A DNA stretch of 64,000 bases from Marinomonas alcarazii (GCF_003208215.1 NZ_QKLW01000001.1:186001-250000); one strand, 5' to 3'. Counted from the stretch's first letter, positions 43,886 through 53,543 are shown. Program-made: numbers and translations. Notes: generated from the sequence alone by a model not told the origin.

Positions 43886-44920
43886 TTATAAGTCTTCGTA
43901 TTTCTTGATAAGAGCTCTTGTTTTATCGAGAAGACGTTGTCCTTCGTAGCCGTCGTCATTCATGTCTTCAACCCATTTATCGACAACCGGAGCCATTTTT
44001 TCTTCCCAACGTTGATGCTCGGCACCTTCGATGTAATCGAAAGTATTGCCACGATCTACCGCATATTTACGCGCGAATACTTCATAGTTATCGAAAACCT
44101 CACCAATGTGACCTGCTAATTCTACACCTGAGTTGTTGTCGATCACTTTTTGTAGGTCAGCTGGCATGCTGTTATAGACCTTTTTATTCATCGTAAAGGC
44201 GAAGGTATTTGAATATAAGCCTTTGCCTTTAAATTCAGTATGGTGTCCAACCAATTCATGAATCTTCATCGGTAGAACCACTTCATAAGGTAGCACAGCG
44301 ACATCAATGACACCTTTAGAAAGCGCGCTTGGCATTTCTGGTACAGGTAAAAATACGGTGTTAACACCAATGGCACTGAATGCTTCAGACATGTATTTGT
44401 TTGGCGCGCGAACTTTTAAATCCTGTAAGTCTTCTAGGCTTTTAATTCTTTTATCGCGAGAATGAAGAGAACCTGGAGTGTGTGTATGAACCGCCAACAG
44501 ATGAACGTCTTTTAGTTCATCTTGCATTTCGGTTTCTGCATATTCTTGTAGAGCCATACTGGTTGCTTTGGCTGAACCTGGGATAAACGGCAGTTCAAAA
44601 GAGGTCATTTTAGGGAAGCGTCCAGGAGTATAGCCTGCGACAGTCCAAGAGATATCAACGATACCTTTACGTGTTTGATCAAAAAGCTGTGCTGGTTTAC
44701 CGCCTAATTGCATAGCTGGATAAATGTCAATTTTAATGCGGCCATTGGATTCTTCTTCTACTTTTTTCGCCCAAGGTTCCAAAAAATTACTGTGCGCATT
44801 GGATGCAGGAGGGAGCATGTGGTGCAGCTTTAGGGTGTACTCAGCGTCAGCGGCTAAAGCATTGATAGACATCATAGAGCCCACCATAAAAGCGAGGCTT
44901 GTCATTTGGATTTTTTTCAT
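43886..44920 (-). CDS. TRAP transporter solute-binding protein (DctP family)
   Basis: A 344-residue periplasmic TRAP receptor with a signal peptide ending near Ala-Leu-Ala-Ala. It contains Lys-Val-Arg-Ala-Pro-Asn-Lys, which carries the family substrate-carboxylate Arg, and Leu-Pro-Val-Pro-Glu-Met-Pro-Ser-Ala-Leu-Ser-Lys-Gly-Val-Ile-Asp. The receptor of Rhodopseudomonas TarPQM, of the same TRAP class, binds p-coumarate, ferulate and caffeate; the neighbouring genes suggest a similar ligand here. The start at 44920 is chosen because AAGGTG serves as ribosome-binding site; an in-frame GTG at 44929 is less likely. It is the first gene of the TRAP operon. Confidence 0.93.
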   Translation of the reverse strand: MKKIQMTSLAFMVGSMMSINALAADAEYTLKLHHMLPPASNAHSNFLEPWAKKVEEESNGRIKIDIYPAMQLGGKPAQLFDQTRKGIVDISWTVAGYTPGRFPKMTSFELPFIPGSAKATSMALQEYAETEMQDELKDVHLLAVHTHTPGSLHSRDKRIKSLEDLQDLKVRAPNKYMSEAFSAIGVNTVFLPVPEMPSALSKGVIDVAVLPYEVVLPMKIHELVGHHTEFKGKGLYSNTFAFTMNKKVYNSMPADLQKVIDNNSGVELAGHIGEVFDNYEVFARKYAVDRGNTFDYIEGAEHQRWEEKMAPVVDKWVEDMNDDGYEGQRLLDKTRALIKKYEDL

Positions 44921-45248
44921 TTTGTTCACCTTGTATTTTTTTTGTTATTTATTGTTTTTCACTTTTAGATGACGTGATCGGGATGCTCCATCATGCTCAT
45001 TGATCCTGCCAGTATTTTTTGCTTTTTATCTCTCTATCTAAAGAATAGGTTAGTTTTGACATGAATAGTTGGGGTTTTCAACAAAACTCCTCATAGAATT
45101 TTTACACAAGGTATTCAAAAAAAGTAACGTGCATAAAAAATGTTTGTAAAAAAAATAGTTGTAATGTACAACATAATTATTCCTGACAAGTTAAAGTCGA
45201 CGAACTAAAGCCCAACTAAATAAATATAAAAGAGATGTGAGGGTAAAA
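44921..45248. promoter_or_regulatory. Divergent promoter region of TRAP and beta-oxidation operons
   Basis: A 328-base A/T-rich region between the divergent TRAP and CoA-transferase genes. It holds no gene. The main element is the 16-bp MarR-site candidate at 45159-45174, suitably placed to repress the rightward promoter. Confidence 0.6.
45159..45174. promoter_or_regulatory. MarR operator candidate, catabolic promoter copy
   Basis: TTGTAATGTACAACAT contains the inverted repeat TTGTA-ATG-TACAA. It lies 75 bases before the CoA-transferase start. It matches the marR promoter element at 14 of 16 positions. Confidence 0.6.
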
Positions 45249-46817
45249 ATGAGCAAGGTTATTTCTTCAGCGCAAGCTGCTGAGTTGATTCCTGATGGTG
45301 CCAATGTTGCCTGGTCTACAGTGGGTATGTCTTATTTTGCTGAGGCTGTCGCTAAAGCCGTTGAGCAGCGCTTTATAGCAACGGGCCACCCACAGGCTTT
45401 AACGTTAATCCATGACTGTGGTTGTGGTAACGGTAAAGACGCAGGCATGTCCCGAATGTCCTACCCGAATTTAGTGAAACGCCTGATTTCTGGGCACACA
45501 GGCCAAGCACCCAAAATGGCGCAAATGATTTCAGATAATGCCATTGAGGCCTATTTGCTTCCTCAAGGTGTATTGACCACTATGTGGCGTCAAATAGCAG
45601 GCAATAAACCTGGCGTGATCACCAAGATTGGTATGGGAACCTATGTCGATCCTTTAGTAAGTGGTGGTAAGGTGACGTCATTAACTAAGGAAGATCTGGT
45701 TAAACGCATCAATATTGAAGGCGAAGAGTGGCTTCTCTATAAGAAATTTCCGCTCGATGTTGTCGTGATTCGTGCCACTACGGCTGATGAAGATGGCAAT
45801 CTATCTGTGGAAGAAGAAGCCATGTTGGCGGAAATCTTGCCAATGGCACAAGCGGCTAAAAACAGCGGTGGTATCGTTATTGCGCAAGTGAAATACATTG
45901 CTGAGCGCCACTCCATTCATCCGAAAGAAGTGAAAGTGCCAGGTGTGTTAGTGGATTATGTCACTGTCGCCCCTGCCGAAGACCACAAACAAACCATCAC
46001 AACAACCTACAATCCAGGTTTAGCGGGTAATTCCCGTGTGCCTTTAAATGCGTTGCCACCAATGCCTTTTAGTGACCGAAAGGTGATTGCTCGTCGTGCA
46101 GCGATGGAGTTAAAAGCAAACGCTATGGTGAACCTTGGCATTGGTATGCCTGATGGGGTTGCTGCCATTGCGGCAGAAGAAAAAGTCTCCCATTTATTTA
46201 CTCTAACGACCGAGCTCGGCACTTACGGCGGTATTCCCGCGTCTGGCGGTGACTTTGGCGCGGCGTGGAATGCGGATGCGATTATTGAGCATGAAGCGCA
46301 GTTCGATTTTTATGACGGTGGCGGTTTGGATATTGCCTTTTTGGGACTGGCGCAAGCAGATAAAGAAGGGAATTTAAACGTCAGTAAGTTTGGCCCTAAA
46401 GTTGTTGGCCCAGGCGGTTTTATTAATATTTCTCAAAGTGCCAAGAAAGTGGTGTTCTGCGGCACCTTGGTGAATGGCGCTAAGTTGAGCTTCGAAAACG
46501 GCAAAATGACCGTGCTAGAAGAAGGCAAGGTGCAGAAGTTTGTCGAGTCGGTAGATCACATTACCTTTAGTGGGGCTGTGGCGCGTGAAAACCATCAGCC
46601 TGTGGTGTTTGTCACGGAGCGTTGCGTTTTAGAGCTGCGTCAAGAAGGCATGGTGCTCACCGAAATCGCACCGGGGTTGGATTTAGAAAAAGATGTATTG
46701 AGTGCTATGGCGTTTAGACCTGTTATTGCAGACGATCTAAAAACCATGCCGGAAGCTATCTTTGCTGAACAATGGGGTGGTTTGTCTGACATCATGGCGA
46801 CGGCTAACCAACAGTAA
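45249..46817 (+). CDS. Single-chain acyl-CoA:carboxylate CoA-transferase (YdiF/SCOT-like)
   Basis: A 522-residue family I CoA-transferase with alpha and beta halves fused (about 1-270 and 285-510). The catalytic glutamate is Glu322 in Leu-Thr-Thr-Glu-Leu-Gly-Thr-Tyr-Gly-Gly-Ile-Pro, as in YdiF/propionate CoA-transferase. It would move CoA between an acyl-CoA and an acid, either activating substrate at the expense of acetyl-CoA or recycling CoA. The start at 45249 has a GAGGG site five bases upstream; a GTG four codons earlier is less likely. First gene of the beta-oxidation block. Confidence 0.92.
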   Translation: MSKVISSAQAAELIPDGANVAWSTVGMSYFAEAVAKAVEQRFIATGHPQALTLIHDCGCGNGKDAGMSRMSYPNLVKRLISGHTGQAPKMAQMISDNAIEAYLLPQGVLTTMWRQIAGNKPGVITKIGMGTYVDPLVSGGKVTSLTKEDLVKRINIEGEEWLLYKKFPLDVVVIRATTADEDGNLSVEEEAMLAEILPMAQAAKNSGGIVIAQVKYIAERHSIHPKEVKVPGVLVDYVTVAPAEDHKQTITTTYNPGLAGNSRVPLNALPPMPFSDRKVIARRAAMELKANAMVNLGIGMPDGVAAIAAEEKVSHLFTLTTELGTYGGIPASGGDFGAAWNADAIIEHEAQFDFYDGGGLDIAFLGLAQADKEGNLNVSKFGPKVVGPGGFINISQSAKKVVFCGTLVNGAKLSFENGKMTVLEEGKVQKFVESVDHITFSGAVARENHQPVVFVTERCVLELRQEGMVLTEIAPGLDLEKDVLSAMAFRPVIADDLKTMPEAIFAEQWGGLSDIMATANQQ

Positions 46818-46847
46818 AAAAACAAGAATAAATAAGCGAGAAACCTT

Positions 46848-48050
46848 ATGTCGATCAACAATGTAGAAATTCCTTACGGTGCGTATTGGAGTACGCCATT
46901 CACAAAGTGGCAGGGCTCATTACAACATTTACATTCCATGAAGTTTGCTGCGCACGTAGCGAAAGCTGAATTGGCGAAACGCCATATTGACCCCAAGGTG
47001 TTTGATTCTGGGGTGTTGGGTATGACGGTGAATCAATATCAATCTTTCAATGGTGCGCCTTGGCCTTTGTACGACATTGGTGCGGTTAATACCGCCGGTC
47101 ATGCGGTTAACCAAGTGTGTGCGACCAGTGCGCGTGGTTTGTTTGCTGCCGCATCAGAAATTGTCTGTGGTATGGCAAATGTGTCTTTGTTGATGACGGC
47201 GGATCGCTGTTCTAACGGCCCACATATCTATTATCCCAATGCGAAAGGCCCGGCAGGAGCGTCAGAAGATCAAGTAACTTACAACATGATGAACGACTGT
47301 GTTGGTGGTCATTCGATGATGCAAACGGGTGAAAATGTCGCTAAGCGTTTCGATATCACTCGTGAAGAATTAGACACAGTCACTTTCCGTCGCTATGAGC
47401 AATATCAAGCGGCTTTGCAAGACGATCAGGCATTCCAGAAACGCTACATGACATTGCCTTTATCTGTACCGACAGCCAATTTCGCCAAAGAAGATAAAGT
47501 CATTACGGGCGACGAAGGGGTGTTTCCAACTACCCTAGAAGGCTTGCAAAAACTGAAGCCAATTCAGGAAGGTGGCGTGATTACTTTTGGTAACCAGACT
47601 CATCCTGCCGATGGCAATGCTTCCGTTATTTTGTGTCATTCAGAAAAAGTCGCTGAGCTGACTAAGCGTTCTGAAATCAAGATCGAAGTGCTAGGTTTTG
47701 GGCAAGCCCGTGATGATTTGGCTTATATGCCAGCTGCACCGATAGAGGCCGCGAAACGCGCTCTTGCCGTGGCAGGCGTTGATATAAAACAAGTGAAAGC
47801 CATCAAAACACACAACCCGTTTGCGGTTAACGATGTAGCCTTGGCGAAAGCCATGGACATAGATGTGATGACGATGAACAACTATGGCTGTTCTTTGATT
47901 TGGGGCCACCCACAAGGGCCAACTGGCATGCGTGCCATTATTGAGCTTATTGAAGAATTGGTTATCAATGGTGGCGGTTATGGATTGTTCACTGGTTGTG
48001 CGGCGGGTGATACCGGCATGGCCGTAGTAATCAAAGTTTCAGACCGCTAA
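46848..48050 (+). CDS. Thiolase-like 3-ketoacyl-CoA thiolase of the phenylpropanoid pathway
   Basis: A 400-residue thiolase-superfamily enzyme. Acyl Cys91 is in Asn-Gln-Val-Cys-Ala-Thr-Ser-Ala-Arg-Gly, the C-terminal His in Trp-Gly-His-Pro-Gln-Gly-Pro-Thr-Gly, and the second Cys in Thr-Gly-Cys-Ala-Ala-Gly-Asp-Thr-Gly. The usual Asn-Glu-Ala-Phe-Ala motif is replaced by His-Asn-Pro-Phe-Ala-Val-Asn-Asp, as in aromatic or sterol-side-chain thiolases rather than acetoacetyl-CoA thiolases. It probably cleaves an aryl-3-ketopropionyl-CoA to aroyl-CoA and acetyl-CoA. It starts 30 bases after the CoA-transferase gene. Confidence 0.88.
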   Translation: MSINNVEIPYGAYWSTPFTKWQGSLQHLHSMKFAAHVAKAELAKRHIDPKVFDSGVLGMTVNQYQSFNGAPWPLYDIGAVNTAGHAVNQVCATSARGLFAAASEIVCGMANVSLLMTADRCSNGPHIYYPNAKGPAGASEDQVTYNMMNDCVGGHSMMQTGENVAKRFDITREELDTVTFRRYEQYQAALQDDQAFQKRYMTLPLSVPTANFAKEDKVITGDEGVFPTTLEGLQKLKPIQEGGVITFGNQTHPADGNASVILCHSEKVAELTKRSEIKIEVLGFGQARDDLAYMPAAPIEAAKRALAVAGVDIKQVKAIKTHNPFAVNDVALAKAMDIDVMTMNNYGCSLIWGHPQGPTGMRAIIELIEELVINGGGYGLFTGCAAGDTGMAVVIKVSDR

Positions 48051-48074
48051 TTATAAGGCTAAAGGTAATCCAAG

Positions 48075-48833
48075 ATGACTTATCAATTTATTAATTATTC
48101 CGTAGAAAACGGTGTGGCGCATTTACAGCTTAACCGCCCAGAAAAGAAAAATGCCATCAATGACAGCTTATGTCTTGAGATTGAGCATGTGTTTTTGAAT
48201 TTAGCGGATGAAGTGAAGGTTATTGTGCTTTCTGGCAATGGTCCTGAATTTTGTTCTGGTCTGGATTTGCAAGAGCACAAGGCGCGTGAACCTTTCGAAG
48301 TAGTGAAGCATTCCAATATGTGGCACCGCGTATTTGGTCATATCCGTGATTCTGGCATTCCAGTTGTGGCGGCCATGCATGGTGCGGTTATTGGTGGCGG
48401 CCTAGAGTTGGGGATTTGTGCTCATGTGCGTGTTACGGAAGAGAATACTTTCTACCGCTTACCTGAAGGCAAACACGGGATTTTTGTTGGCGGTGGCGCA
48501 TCTGTCAATGTCTCCAATGTCATTGGTGTTAGCCGTATGACTGAAATGATGCTGACAGGACGCGACGTAGATGCTGAAGAAGGTTTACGCATTGGCCTAG
48601 CGCATTATGTTGTTGGTCATGGCGAAGCCTTAGCAAAAGCATTTGAAATCGCCAAAGGCATCAGCAAAAACTCTAAATATTCCAACTGGGCAATGACCAC
48701 GGGACTAAGCCGTATCGGCAATATGTCGGCACAGGAAGGTATGTATACCGAGTCATTGATTTGCGGTATTACGCAAACCAGCGAGGAAGTAAAAGCACGT
48801 ATTGATGCGTTTTTAAATCGTAAAAAAAGCTAA
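48075..48833 (+). CDS. Enoyl-CoA hydratase/isomerase family protein
   Basis: A 252-residue crotonase. The oxyanion-hole segments (Cys-Ser-Gly-Leu-Asp-Leu and Ala-Val-Ile-Gly-Gly-Gly-Leu-Glu-Leu-Gly) are present. Acidic residues occur in the positions of the catalytic pair: the Glu of Gly-Leu-Glu-Leu-Gly and the Glu of Leu-Pro-Glu-Gly-Lys-His-Gly. In this operon it should hydrate the cinnamoyl-type CoA double bond. A feruloyl-CoA hydratase-lyase that releases an aldehyde is the alternative, but no aldehyde dehydrogenase is in the block and a thiolase and dehydrogenase are. An AAGGTAAT site precedes the ATG. Confidence 0.9.
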   Translation: MTYQFINYSVENGVAHLQLNRPEKKNAINDSLCLEIEHVFLNLADEVKVIVLSGNGPEFCSGLDLQEHKAREPFEVVKHSNMWHRVFGHIRDSGIPVVAAMHGAVIGGGLELGICAHVRVTEENTFYRLPEGKHGIFVGGGASVNVSNVIGVSRMTEMMLTGRDVDAEEGLRIGLAHYVVGHGEALAKAFEIAKGISKNSKYSNWAMTTGLSRIGNMSAQEGMYTESLICGITQTSEEVKARIDAFLNRKKS

Positions 48834-49027
48834 GAGCTTTGCTTGTAGTCGTGCATACCATGAGTCTTGAAATTTAGTGCTTAAAATAAAAAGTACTTGC
48901 GTCTGTTTCGCAAATTTAATGCGTCAGCGTGAATCAAATGCCAAGACTCTTTTATCAAATAACAAGGAAAAGACTGAGTAAATCTGCCCTTGGTAATAAA
49001 AATAACAGCAAGGTAAGGAGTATTTAG

Positions 49028-49795
49028 ATGCAAATCCAAGACAAACATTTTGTGGTGACAGGCTCGGCTTCGGGGATTGGCGAGGCGGTTGCGCGTCGTC
49101 TGCACGGTCTAGGTGCCAAAGTCACTCTAGCGGATGTAAATGAAGAAGGTTTAGCACGCGTCAAATCAGACTTAGGTGAACGAGTCCAAGGCTGTGTGAC
49201 GGATATCGTAGATGAAGTATCGGTTCAGAATGCGATTGATAAAGCAGTTGAAGCCTTTGGTCCTATTAGTGGCTTGGTTAACTGTGCGGGTATACCCGGC
49301 GCAGAGCGTGTCGTTGGGCGTGAAGGTCCGCATCGCTTGGCATCATTCCAGCGTGCGGTATCGGTTAACTTAATTGGCACCTTTAACATGATTCGTTTGG
49401 TAGCCGACAAAATGCAGCACAACGAACAAGAAGCCAATTTAGAGCGTGGAGTGATTATTAATACCGCGTCTGTTGCGGCGTTTGATGGTCAGATTGGCCA
49501 AGCAGGGTATGCGGCGTCCAAAGGCGGTGTGTGCGCTATGACTTTGCCGATTGCTCGTGAATTAGCCCGTTTCGGTATTCGCGTGATGACCATTGCCCCA
49601 GGCTTATTCAAAACACCAATGATGGATGTGTTGCCGGAAGAAGTGCAAAAGTCCTTGGGTGAATCTGTGCCATTTCCACCGCGCCTTGGTGAGCCTGATG
49701 AGTATGCGTCTTTGGCTCAACATATTATCGAGAACGGCATGCTCAATGGCGAAGTGATTCGTCTTGATGGTGCGATTCGTATGGCAGCGAAGTAA
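49028..49795 (+). CDS. SDR dehydrogenase, 3-hydroxyacyl-CoA type
   Basis: A 255-residue short-chain dehydrogenase similar to 3-hydroxyacyl-CoA dehydrogenase type 2 (HSD10-like). It has the NAD motif Thr-Gly-Ser-Ala-Ser-Gly-Ile-Gly, Asn-Cys-Ala-Gly-Ile, the catalytic Tyr-Ala-Ala-Ser-Lys, and the type-2 tail Phe-Pro-Pro-Arg-Leu-Gly-Glu-Pro-Asp-Glu-Tyr-Ala. It would oxidise the 3-hydroxyacyl-CoA made by the hydratase. An AAGGAG ribosome-binding site lies seven bases upstream. A 194-base gap separates it from the hydratase gene, so an internal promoter is possible. The acyl-CoA dehydrogenase gene follows by 13 bases. Confidence 0.9.
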   Translation: MQIQDKHFVVTGSASGIGEAVARRLHGLGAKVTLADVNEEGLARVKSDLGERVQGCVTDIVDEVSVQNAIDKAVEAFGPISGLVNCAGIPGAERVVGREGPHRLASFQRAVSVNLIGTFNMIRLVADKMQHNEQEANLERGVIINTASVAAFDGQIGQAGYAASKGGVCAMTLPIARELARFGIRVMTIAPGLFKTPMMDVLPEEVQKSLGESVPFPPRLGEPDEYASLAQHIIENGMLNGEVIRLDGAIRMAAK

Positions 49796-49808
49796 CTCGG
49801 AGTCGATG

Positions 49809-51557
49809 ATGACTTATCAAGCGCCTTACAAAGACATGCAGCTGCTGGTGGCACAAGCCTATCAGCAGCAAGGCTTGGATGCTTGCGAATCATTGGATGG
49901 TTTTGATCCCGAGCTGGCCAATGCGGTGATGGAAGAAGCGGCGAAATTTGCCACAGGTGTGCTTGCACCACTGAATGCGGTGGGCGATGTTCAAGGCTGT
50001 CGCTTTGAAGACGGAAAGGTAATAACGCCAGATGGTTGGCGAGATGCTTATCAGCAATTTGCCGAATCAGGTTGGATTGGTTTGGCGTTGCCGGAAGCGT
50101 TTGGTGGCCAAGGTCTGCCAAAGTACATAGCGCAGCCGGTTAATGAAATGTGGTTGTCGGCGAATTTGGCCTTTGTGATGTTTCAAGCTCTCGCGCAAGG
50201 TGGTTCAGAGATCCTATTGAACTTTGCGAATAAATCGATCCAAGAGCGTTATTTACCAAACATTGTTAGCGGTGATTGGACCGTGGCGATGGCTCTGACA
50301 GAGCCTAATGCGGGTTCAGATCTTGGTGCTCTAAACACCAAGGCGATACCACAAGCTGACAATACTTATAAGATTAAAGGTCAGAAGATTTTCATTACCT
50401 ATGGTGATCATGATCTTACCGACAACATTGCGCATTTAGTTCTGGCTAGAACACCAGATGCACCGGCGGGTAGCCGCGGCATTTCGTTATTTATCGTGCC
50501 TAAGTATCGTGTTGGCGACGACGGTGCACTTGGCGAATTCAATGATGTTCGTTGTACTGGAATGGAACACAAAATGGGACTTCATGGTAGCCCAACTTGT
50601 TCCATTAGCTACGGCGACCAAGACGATTGTATTGGTGAATTGGTAGGGGAATTAAATCAAGGCTTACAAGCTATGTTTGTCTTGATGAATGAGGCTCGCT
50701 TAAGTTGCGGCTTACAAGGCGTGGCTCTGGGGGAATTGGGTTATCAACGGGCATTAGAGTATGCCCAAGAACGAACTCAAGGCGCTAATAGTGAAGGCGA
50801 AAAGGTGGCCATTGTTGAGCATGCCGATGTGAAACGCATGTTGCTAGAAATGCGTTCGGAAACCTTTGCACTGCGTGCTTTGGGCTATCAAATTGCAGCT
50901 CAAATTGATGCCACTGAGGCGGCCCATGATTCATCGAAAAAAGATCGAGTCGCTTTGCTGACACCGATTTTTAAAGCCTTTGCAACAGAGCGTGCCAATG
51001 TGATGGCAGGCCAAGTGGTTCAGGTTTTTGGTGGCATGGGGTTCGTAGAAGAAACCGGTGTTGCGCAAATTATGCGCGATGCCCGAGTCACGACGATTTA
51101 TGAAGGCACGACAGGCATTCAGGCCCGTGACTTAATGTTTAGAAAAGTACGTGGTGACCAAGGTCGCACAGTCACTGAGTTATTAGCAGAAATAACTCGG
51201 TTGATTCAGCCTTTTGAAGCGGATGATGAGTTTGCCTCTATGGCGACAGAAACGCAGCTGGTGGTTACTAAAGTGACGTCATTGCTGGACTCACACTTGT
51301 TGAATCTGAATGCCGATCATGACGGTTTACTGGCAGTATCTGTGCCTTTCTTGGAGGCTATGGGCATTCTATGTTGCACATGGCAGATATTTAATGTGCT
51401 GGCTTATCAGCAAACCCAAGACACGGTTGATGAGCCTTATATGCAGAATATTAAGGCGCTAGCCGCATTTTATGGAGCTTATCGTTTGCCTTGTGCATTG
51501 GCGGCGCTAAAGGTTGTTGAAAATGCTGGTTTAGGTCTTAGCAAGTACAAATTTTGA
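49809..51557 (+). CDS. Acyl-CoA dehydrogenase with C-terminal extension
   Basis: A 582-residue flavin acyl-CoA dehydrogenase of the long form with a C-terminal helical domain (PF12806-like). Marks are Met-Ala-Leu-Thr-Glu-Pro-Asn-Ala-Gly-Ser-Asp-Leu, Phe-Ile-Thr-Tyr-Gly-Asp-His-Asp, Gln-Val-Phe-Gly-Gly-Met-Gly-Phe and the catalytic Glu in Tyr-Glu-Gly-Thr-Thr-Gly-Ile-Gln-Ala. It would introduce the 2,3-double bond into a saturated phenylpropanoyl-CoA, extending the pathway to dihydrocinnamic acids. Of two adjacent ATGs, 49809 has the better spacing from the CGGAG site. Confidence 0.92.
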   Translation: MTYQAPYKDMQLLVAQAYQQQGLDACESLDGFDPELANAVMEEAAKFATGVLAPLNAVGDVQGCRFEDGKVITPDGWRDAYQQFAESGWIGLALPEAFGGQGLPKYIAQPVNEMWLSANLAFVMFQALAQGGSEILLNFANKSIQERYLPNIVSGDWTVAMALTEPNAGSDLGALNTKAIPQADNTYKIKGQKIFITYGDHDLTDNIAHLVLARTPDAPAGSRGISLFIVPKYRVGDDGALGEFNDVRCTGMEHKMGLHGSPTCSISYGDQDDCIGELVGELNQGLQAMFVLMNEARLSCGLQGVALGELGYQRALEYAQERTQGANSEGEKVAIVEHADVKRMLLEMRSETFALRALGYQIAAQIDATEAAHDSSKKDRVALLTPIFKAFATERANVMAGQVVQVFGGMGFVEETGVAQIMRDARVTTIYEGTTGIQARDLMFRKVRGDQGRTVTELLAEITRLIQPFEADDEFASMATETQLVVTKVTSLLDSHLLNLNADHDGLLAVSVPFLEAMGILCCTWQIFNVLAYQQTQDTVDEPYMQNIKALAAFYGAYRLPCALAALKVVENAGLGLSKYKF

Positions 51558-51689
51558 AACAGGCCGTTTTGGTCTGAAGTCGAGATAAAAATAACAATTC
51601 GGCAGTGGTTACTAAACCACTCCCTAATACTCAAGACATAAAAATAATCAAAAGCCTTAAAGGGCAAAAGATGAGAGCGGGAGCAAAAA

Positions 51690-53543
51690 ATGAACGGTGA
51701 ATTTCATCCAATTAAGGTTGTGGCGCATCCGATCGACATTGAAAATCGTGAAGGCGGAGTGCAAATCATCAATAGCCAAAAAGCGCTTGATGAGTACGCT
51801 CGTTGCTGGACTGATAAGCTTGAATACTGGGCTGATAAAACACCAGATCAGATGTTTGTTGCACAGCGTGATGAGCACGGCGAATGGCAGAAAGTAACCT
51901 ACGCTCAAGCGGTAACTCGAGTGCGCAAACTTGCCTCTTGGTTACTTACTCAACCTGTTTCTGTTGATCGTCCTATCGTATTTCTATGTGGTAATAGTGT
52001 TGAGCACTTGATGCTGGCACTGGCAGGCATGTATGTAGGAATTGCTCATGCACCAGTGTCACCAGCTTATTCTCTGGTTGCGACTGATTTCGGTAAGCTA
52101 CAACATATTTTTGATATTTTGACGCCGGGTTTGATTGTGGTGGATGAGCTTGCTCCTTATGAAAATGCCATTCAAGCCGTTTGCAAAGAGGCAGAGACGC
52201 CAGTTGCTGTCATAAAAGGCGATATCACACCGCAGAAAATTTCTAATCCTACTTTATCGTTTGACTCTTTCTGGGACTTTCCTGAATCTCATTTAATCGA
52301 TGAAAAGAATGCTCAGGTGAATGGCGATACCATTGCTAAAGTGCTGTTTACCTCTGGCACCACAGGGATGCCAAAAGGTGTGATCAATACTCAACGTATG
52401 ATTTGCGCTAACCAAGTGATGATTCATCAAGTTATGCAGTTCTTTAAAGATCAGCCACCTATCATGGTGGATTGGCTTCCTTGGAACCATACTTTTGGTG
52501 GTAATCATAATATCGGTATTGCTTTGTACAACGGCGGAAGTTTGTACTTAGACGATGGTAAGCCAACCGAGAAGTTATTCGATAAAACCTTGCAGAATCT
52601 TGCAGAGATTTCTCCAACCGTCTATTTCAATGTGCCAAAAGGGTTTGAGCTTTTGGTGAAAAGCCTAAAAGCCGATCAGGATTTGGCTGAGAAGTTTTTT
52701 GCGCGCTTGCAGTTTACTTTCTTTGCTGCGGCAGGCTTAGCCCAACATATTTGGGACGATTTGGATGCCTTGGCGATTCAATATACGGGCAAAAAAATAC
52801 CCATGGTCACAGGATTAGGGTGTACCGAAACGGCACCGTCAGCGACGTTTGCTTCTGTAGAAGAGTCCACTTCTGGTGTTATTGGCGTTCCTGCCCCTGG
52901 TGTGTCGATTAAGCTGGTTCCAAACGAAGGTAAGTTAGAAGCGCGTGTTAAGGCGGAAACCGTGATGCCGGGTTATTGGCGTCAGCCTGAGTTGACGGCA
53001 AAAGCGTTTGATGAAGAAGGCTATTACTGTCTAGGTGACGCCTTTGCGTATCTGGATGAGAATGAGCCCCAGCGTGGTTTCCGTTTTGATGGTCGAGTAT
53101 CTGAGGACTTCAAATTGGACAGTGGTACTTGGGTGAGTGCGGGAACGCTGCGGGCTAAGCTGATCAGTTCATTTGCCCCCTTTGTGCAGGATGTGGTGTT
53201 GTGTGGCACAAACCGCGGTTATATCAGTGCTCTGGTCTTTCCCGATTGGGCCCATTGTAAGGCCATTCTGCCACATGACTCGGTGGAAACTAACGAGCAA
53301 ATTGTTGCCCATTCCGCTGTTCGAGAGGCGTTTAAGCAAAAGTTGGTCGAGTTCGCTAAAAACAGTACAGGCAGCTCTACGGTCGTGCAACGAATTTTGT
53401 TGCAAGCTGCGCCACCAAGTATTGATGCTCACGAAGTAACGGATAAAGGTTCATTGAATCAGCGTGCAGTACAAAACCATCGAGAAGATCAAATTGAGCT
53501 TTTGTACCAAGAGCCCCTTTCTGATTTGGTTATCAGTTTATAA
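51690..53543 (+). CDS. Feruloyl-CoA synthase-type acyl-CoA ligase
   Basis: A 617-residue adenylate-forming ligase. The P-loop motif is Leu-Phe-Thr-Ser-Gly-Thr-Thr-Gly-Met-Pro-Lys-Gly near residues 220-231. It has the feruloyl-CoA synthase family hallmarks Asp-Trp-Leu-Pro-Trp-Asn-His-Thr-Phe-Gly-Gly-Asn-His and Gly-Arg-Val-Ser-Glu-Asp-Phe-Lys-Leu-Asp-Ser-Gly-Thr-Trp-Val. It activates a hydroxycinnamic or related aromatic acid with ATP and CoA. A CGGGAG site precedes the ATG. This type matches the ligase of the CoA-dependent beta-oxidative ferulate route of Agrobacterium. It is followed, 11 bases on, by the thioesterase. Confidence 0.9.
   Translation: MNGEFHPIKVVAHPIDIENREGGVQIINSQKALDEYARCWTDKLEYWADKTPDQMFVAQRDEHGEWQKVTYAQAVTRVRKLASWLLTQPVSVDRPIVFLCGNSVEHLMLALAGMYVGIAHAPVSPAYSLVATDFGKLQHIFDILTPGLIVVDELAPYENAIQAVCKEAETPVAVIKGDITPQKISNPTLSFDSFWDFPESHLIDEKNAQVNGDTIAKVLFTSGTTGMPKGVINTQRMICANQVMIHQVMQFFKDQPPIMVDWLPWNHTFGGNHNIGIALYNGGSLYLDDGKPTEKLFDKTLQNLAEISPTVYFNVPKGFELLVKSLKADQDLAEKFFARLQFTFFAAAGLAQHIWDDLDALAIQYTGKKIPMVTGLGCTETAPSATFASVEESTSGVIGVPAPGVSIKLVPNEGKLEARVKAETVMPGYWRQPELTAKAFDEEGYYCLGDAFAYLDENEPQRGFRFDGRVSEDFKLDSGTWVSAGTLRAKLISSFAPFVQDVVLCGTNRGYISALVFPDWAHCKAILPHDSVETNEQIVAHSAVREAFKQKLVEFAKNSTGSSTVVQRILLQAAPPSIDAHEVTDKGSLNQRAVQNHREDQIELLYQEPLSDLVISL

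Noticed and set aside
48075..48833. Crotonase as a feruloyl-CoA hydratase-lyase yielding vanillin
   Set aside because: No vanillin dehydrogenase is present, while a dehydrogenase, thiolase and aroyl-CoA thioesterase are, so the beta-oxidative role is preferred.
51604..51621. AGTGGTT / AACCACT stem before the ligase gene as a terminator
   Set aside because: It is followed by a C-rich sequence instead of a T-run, and the operon clearly continues.
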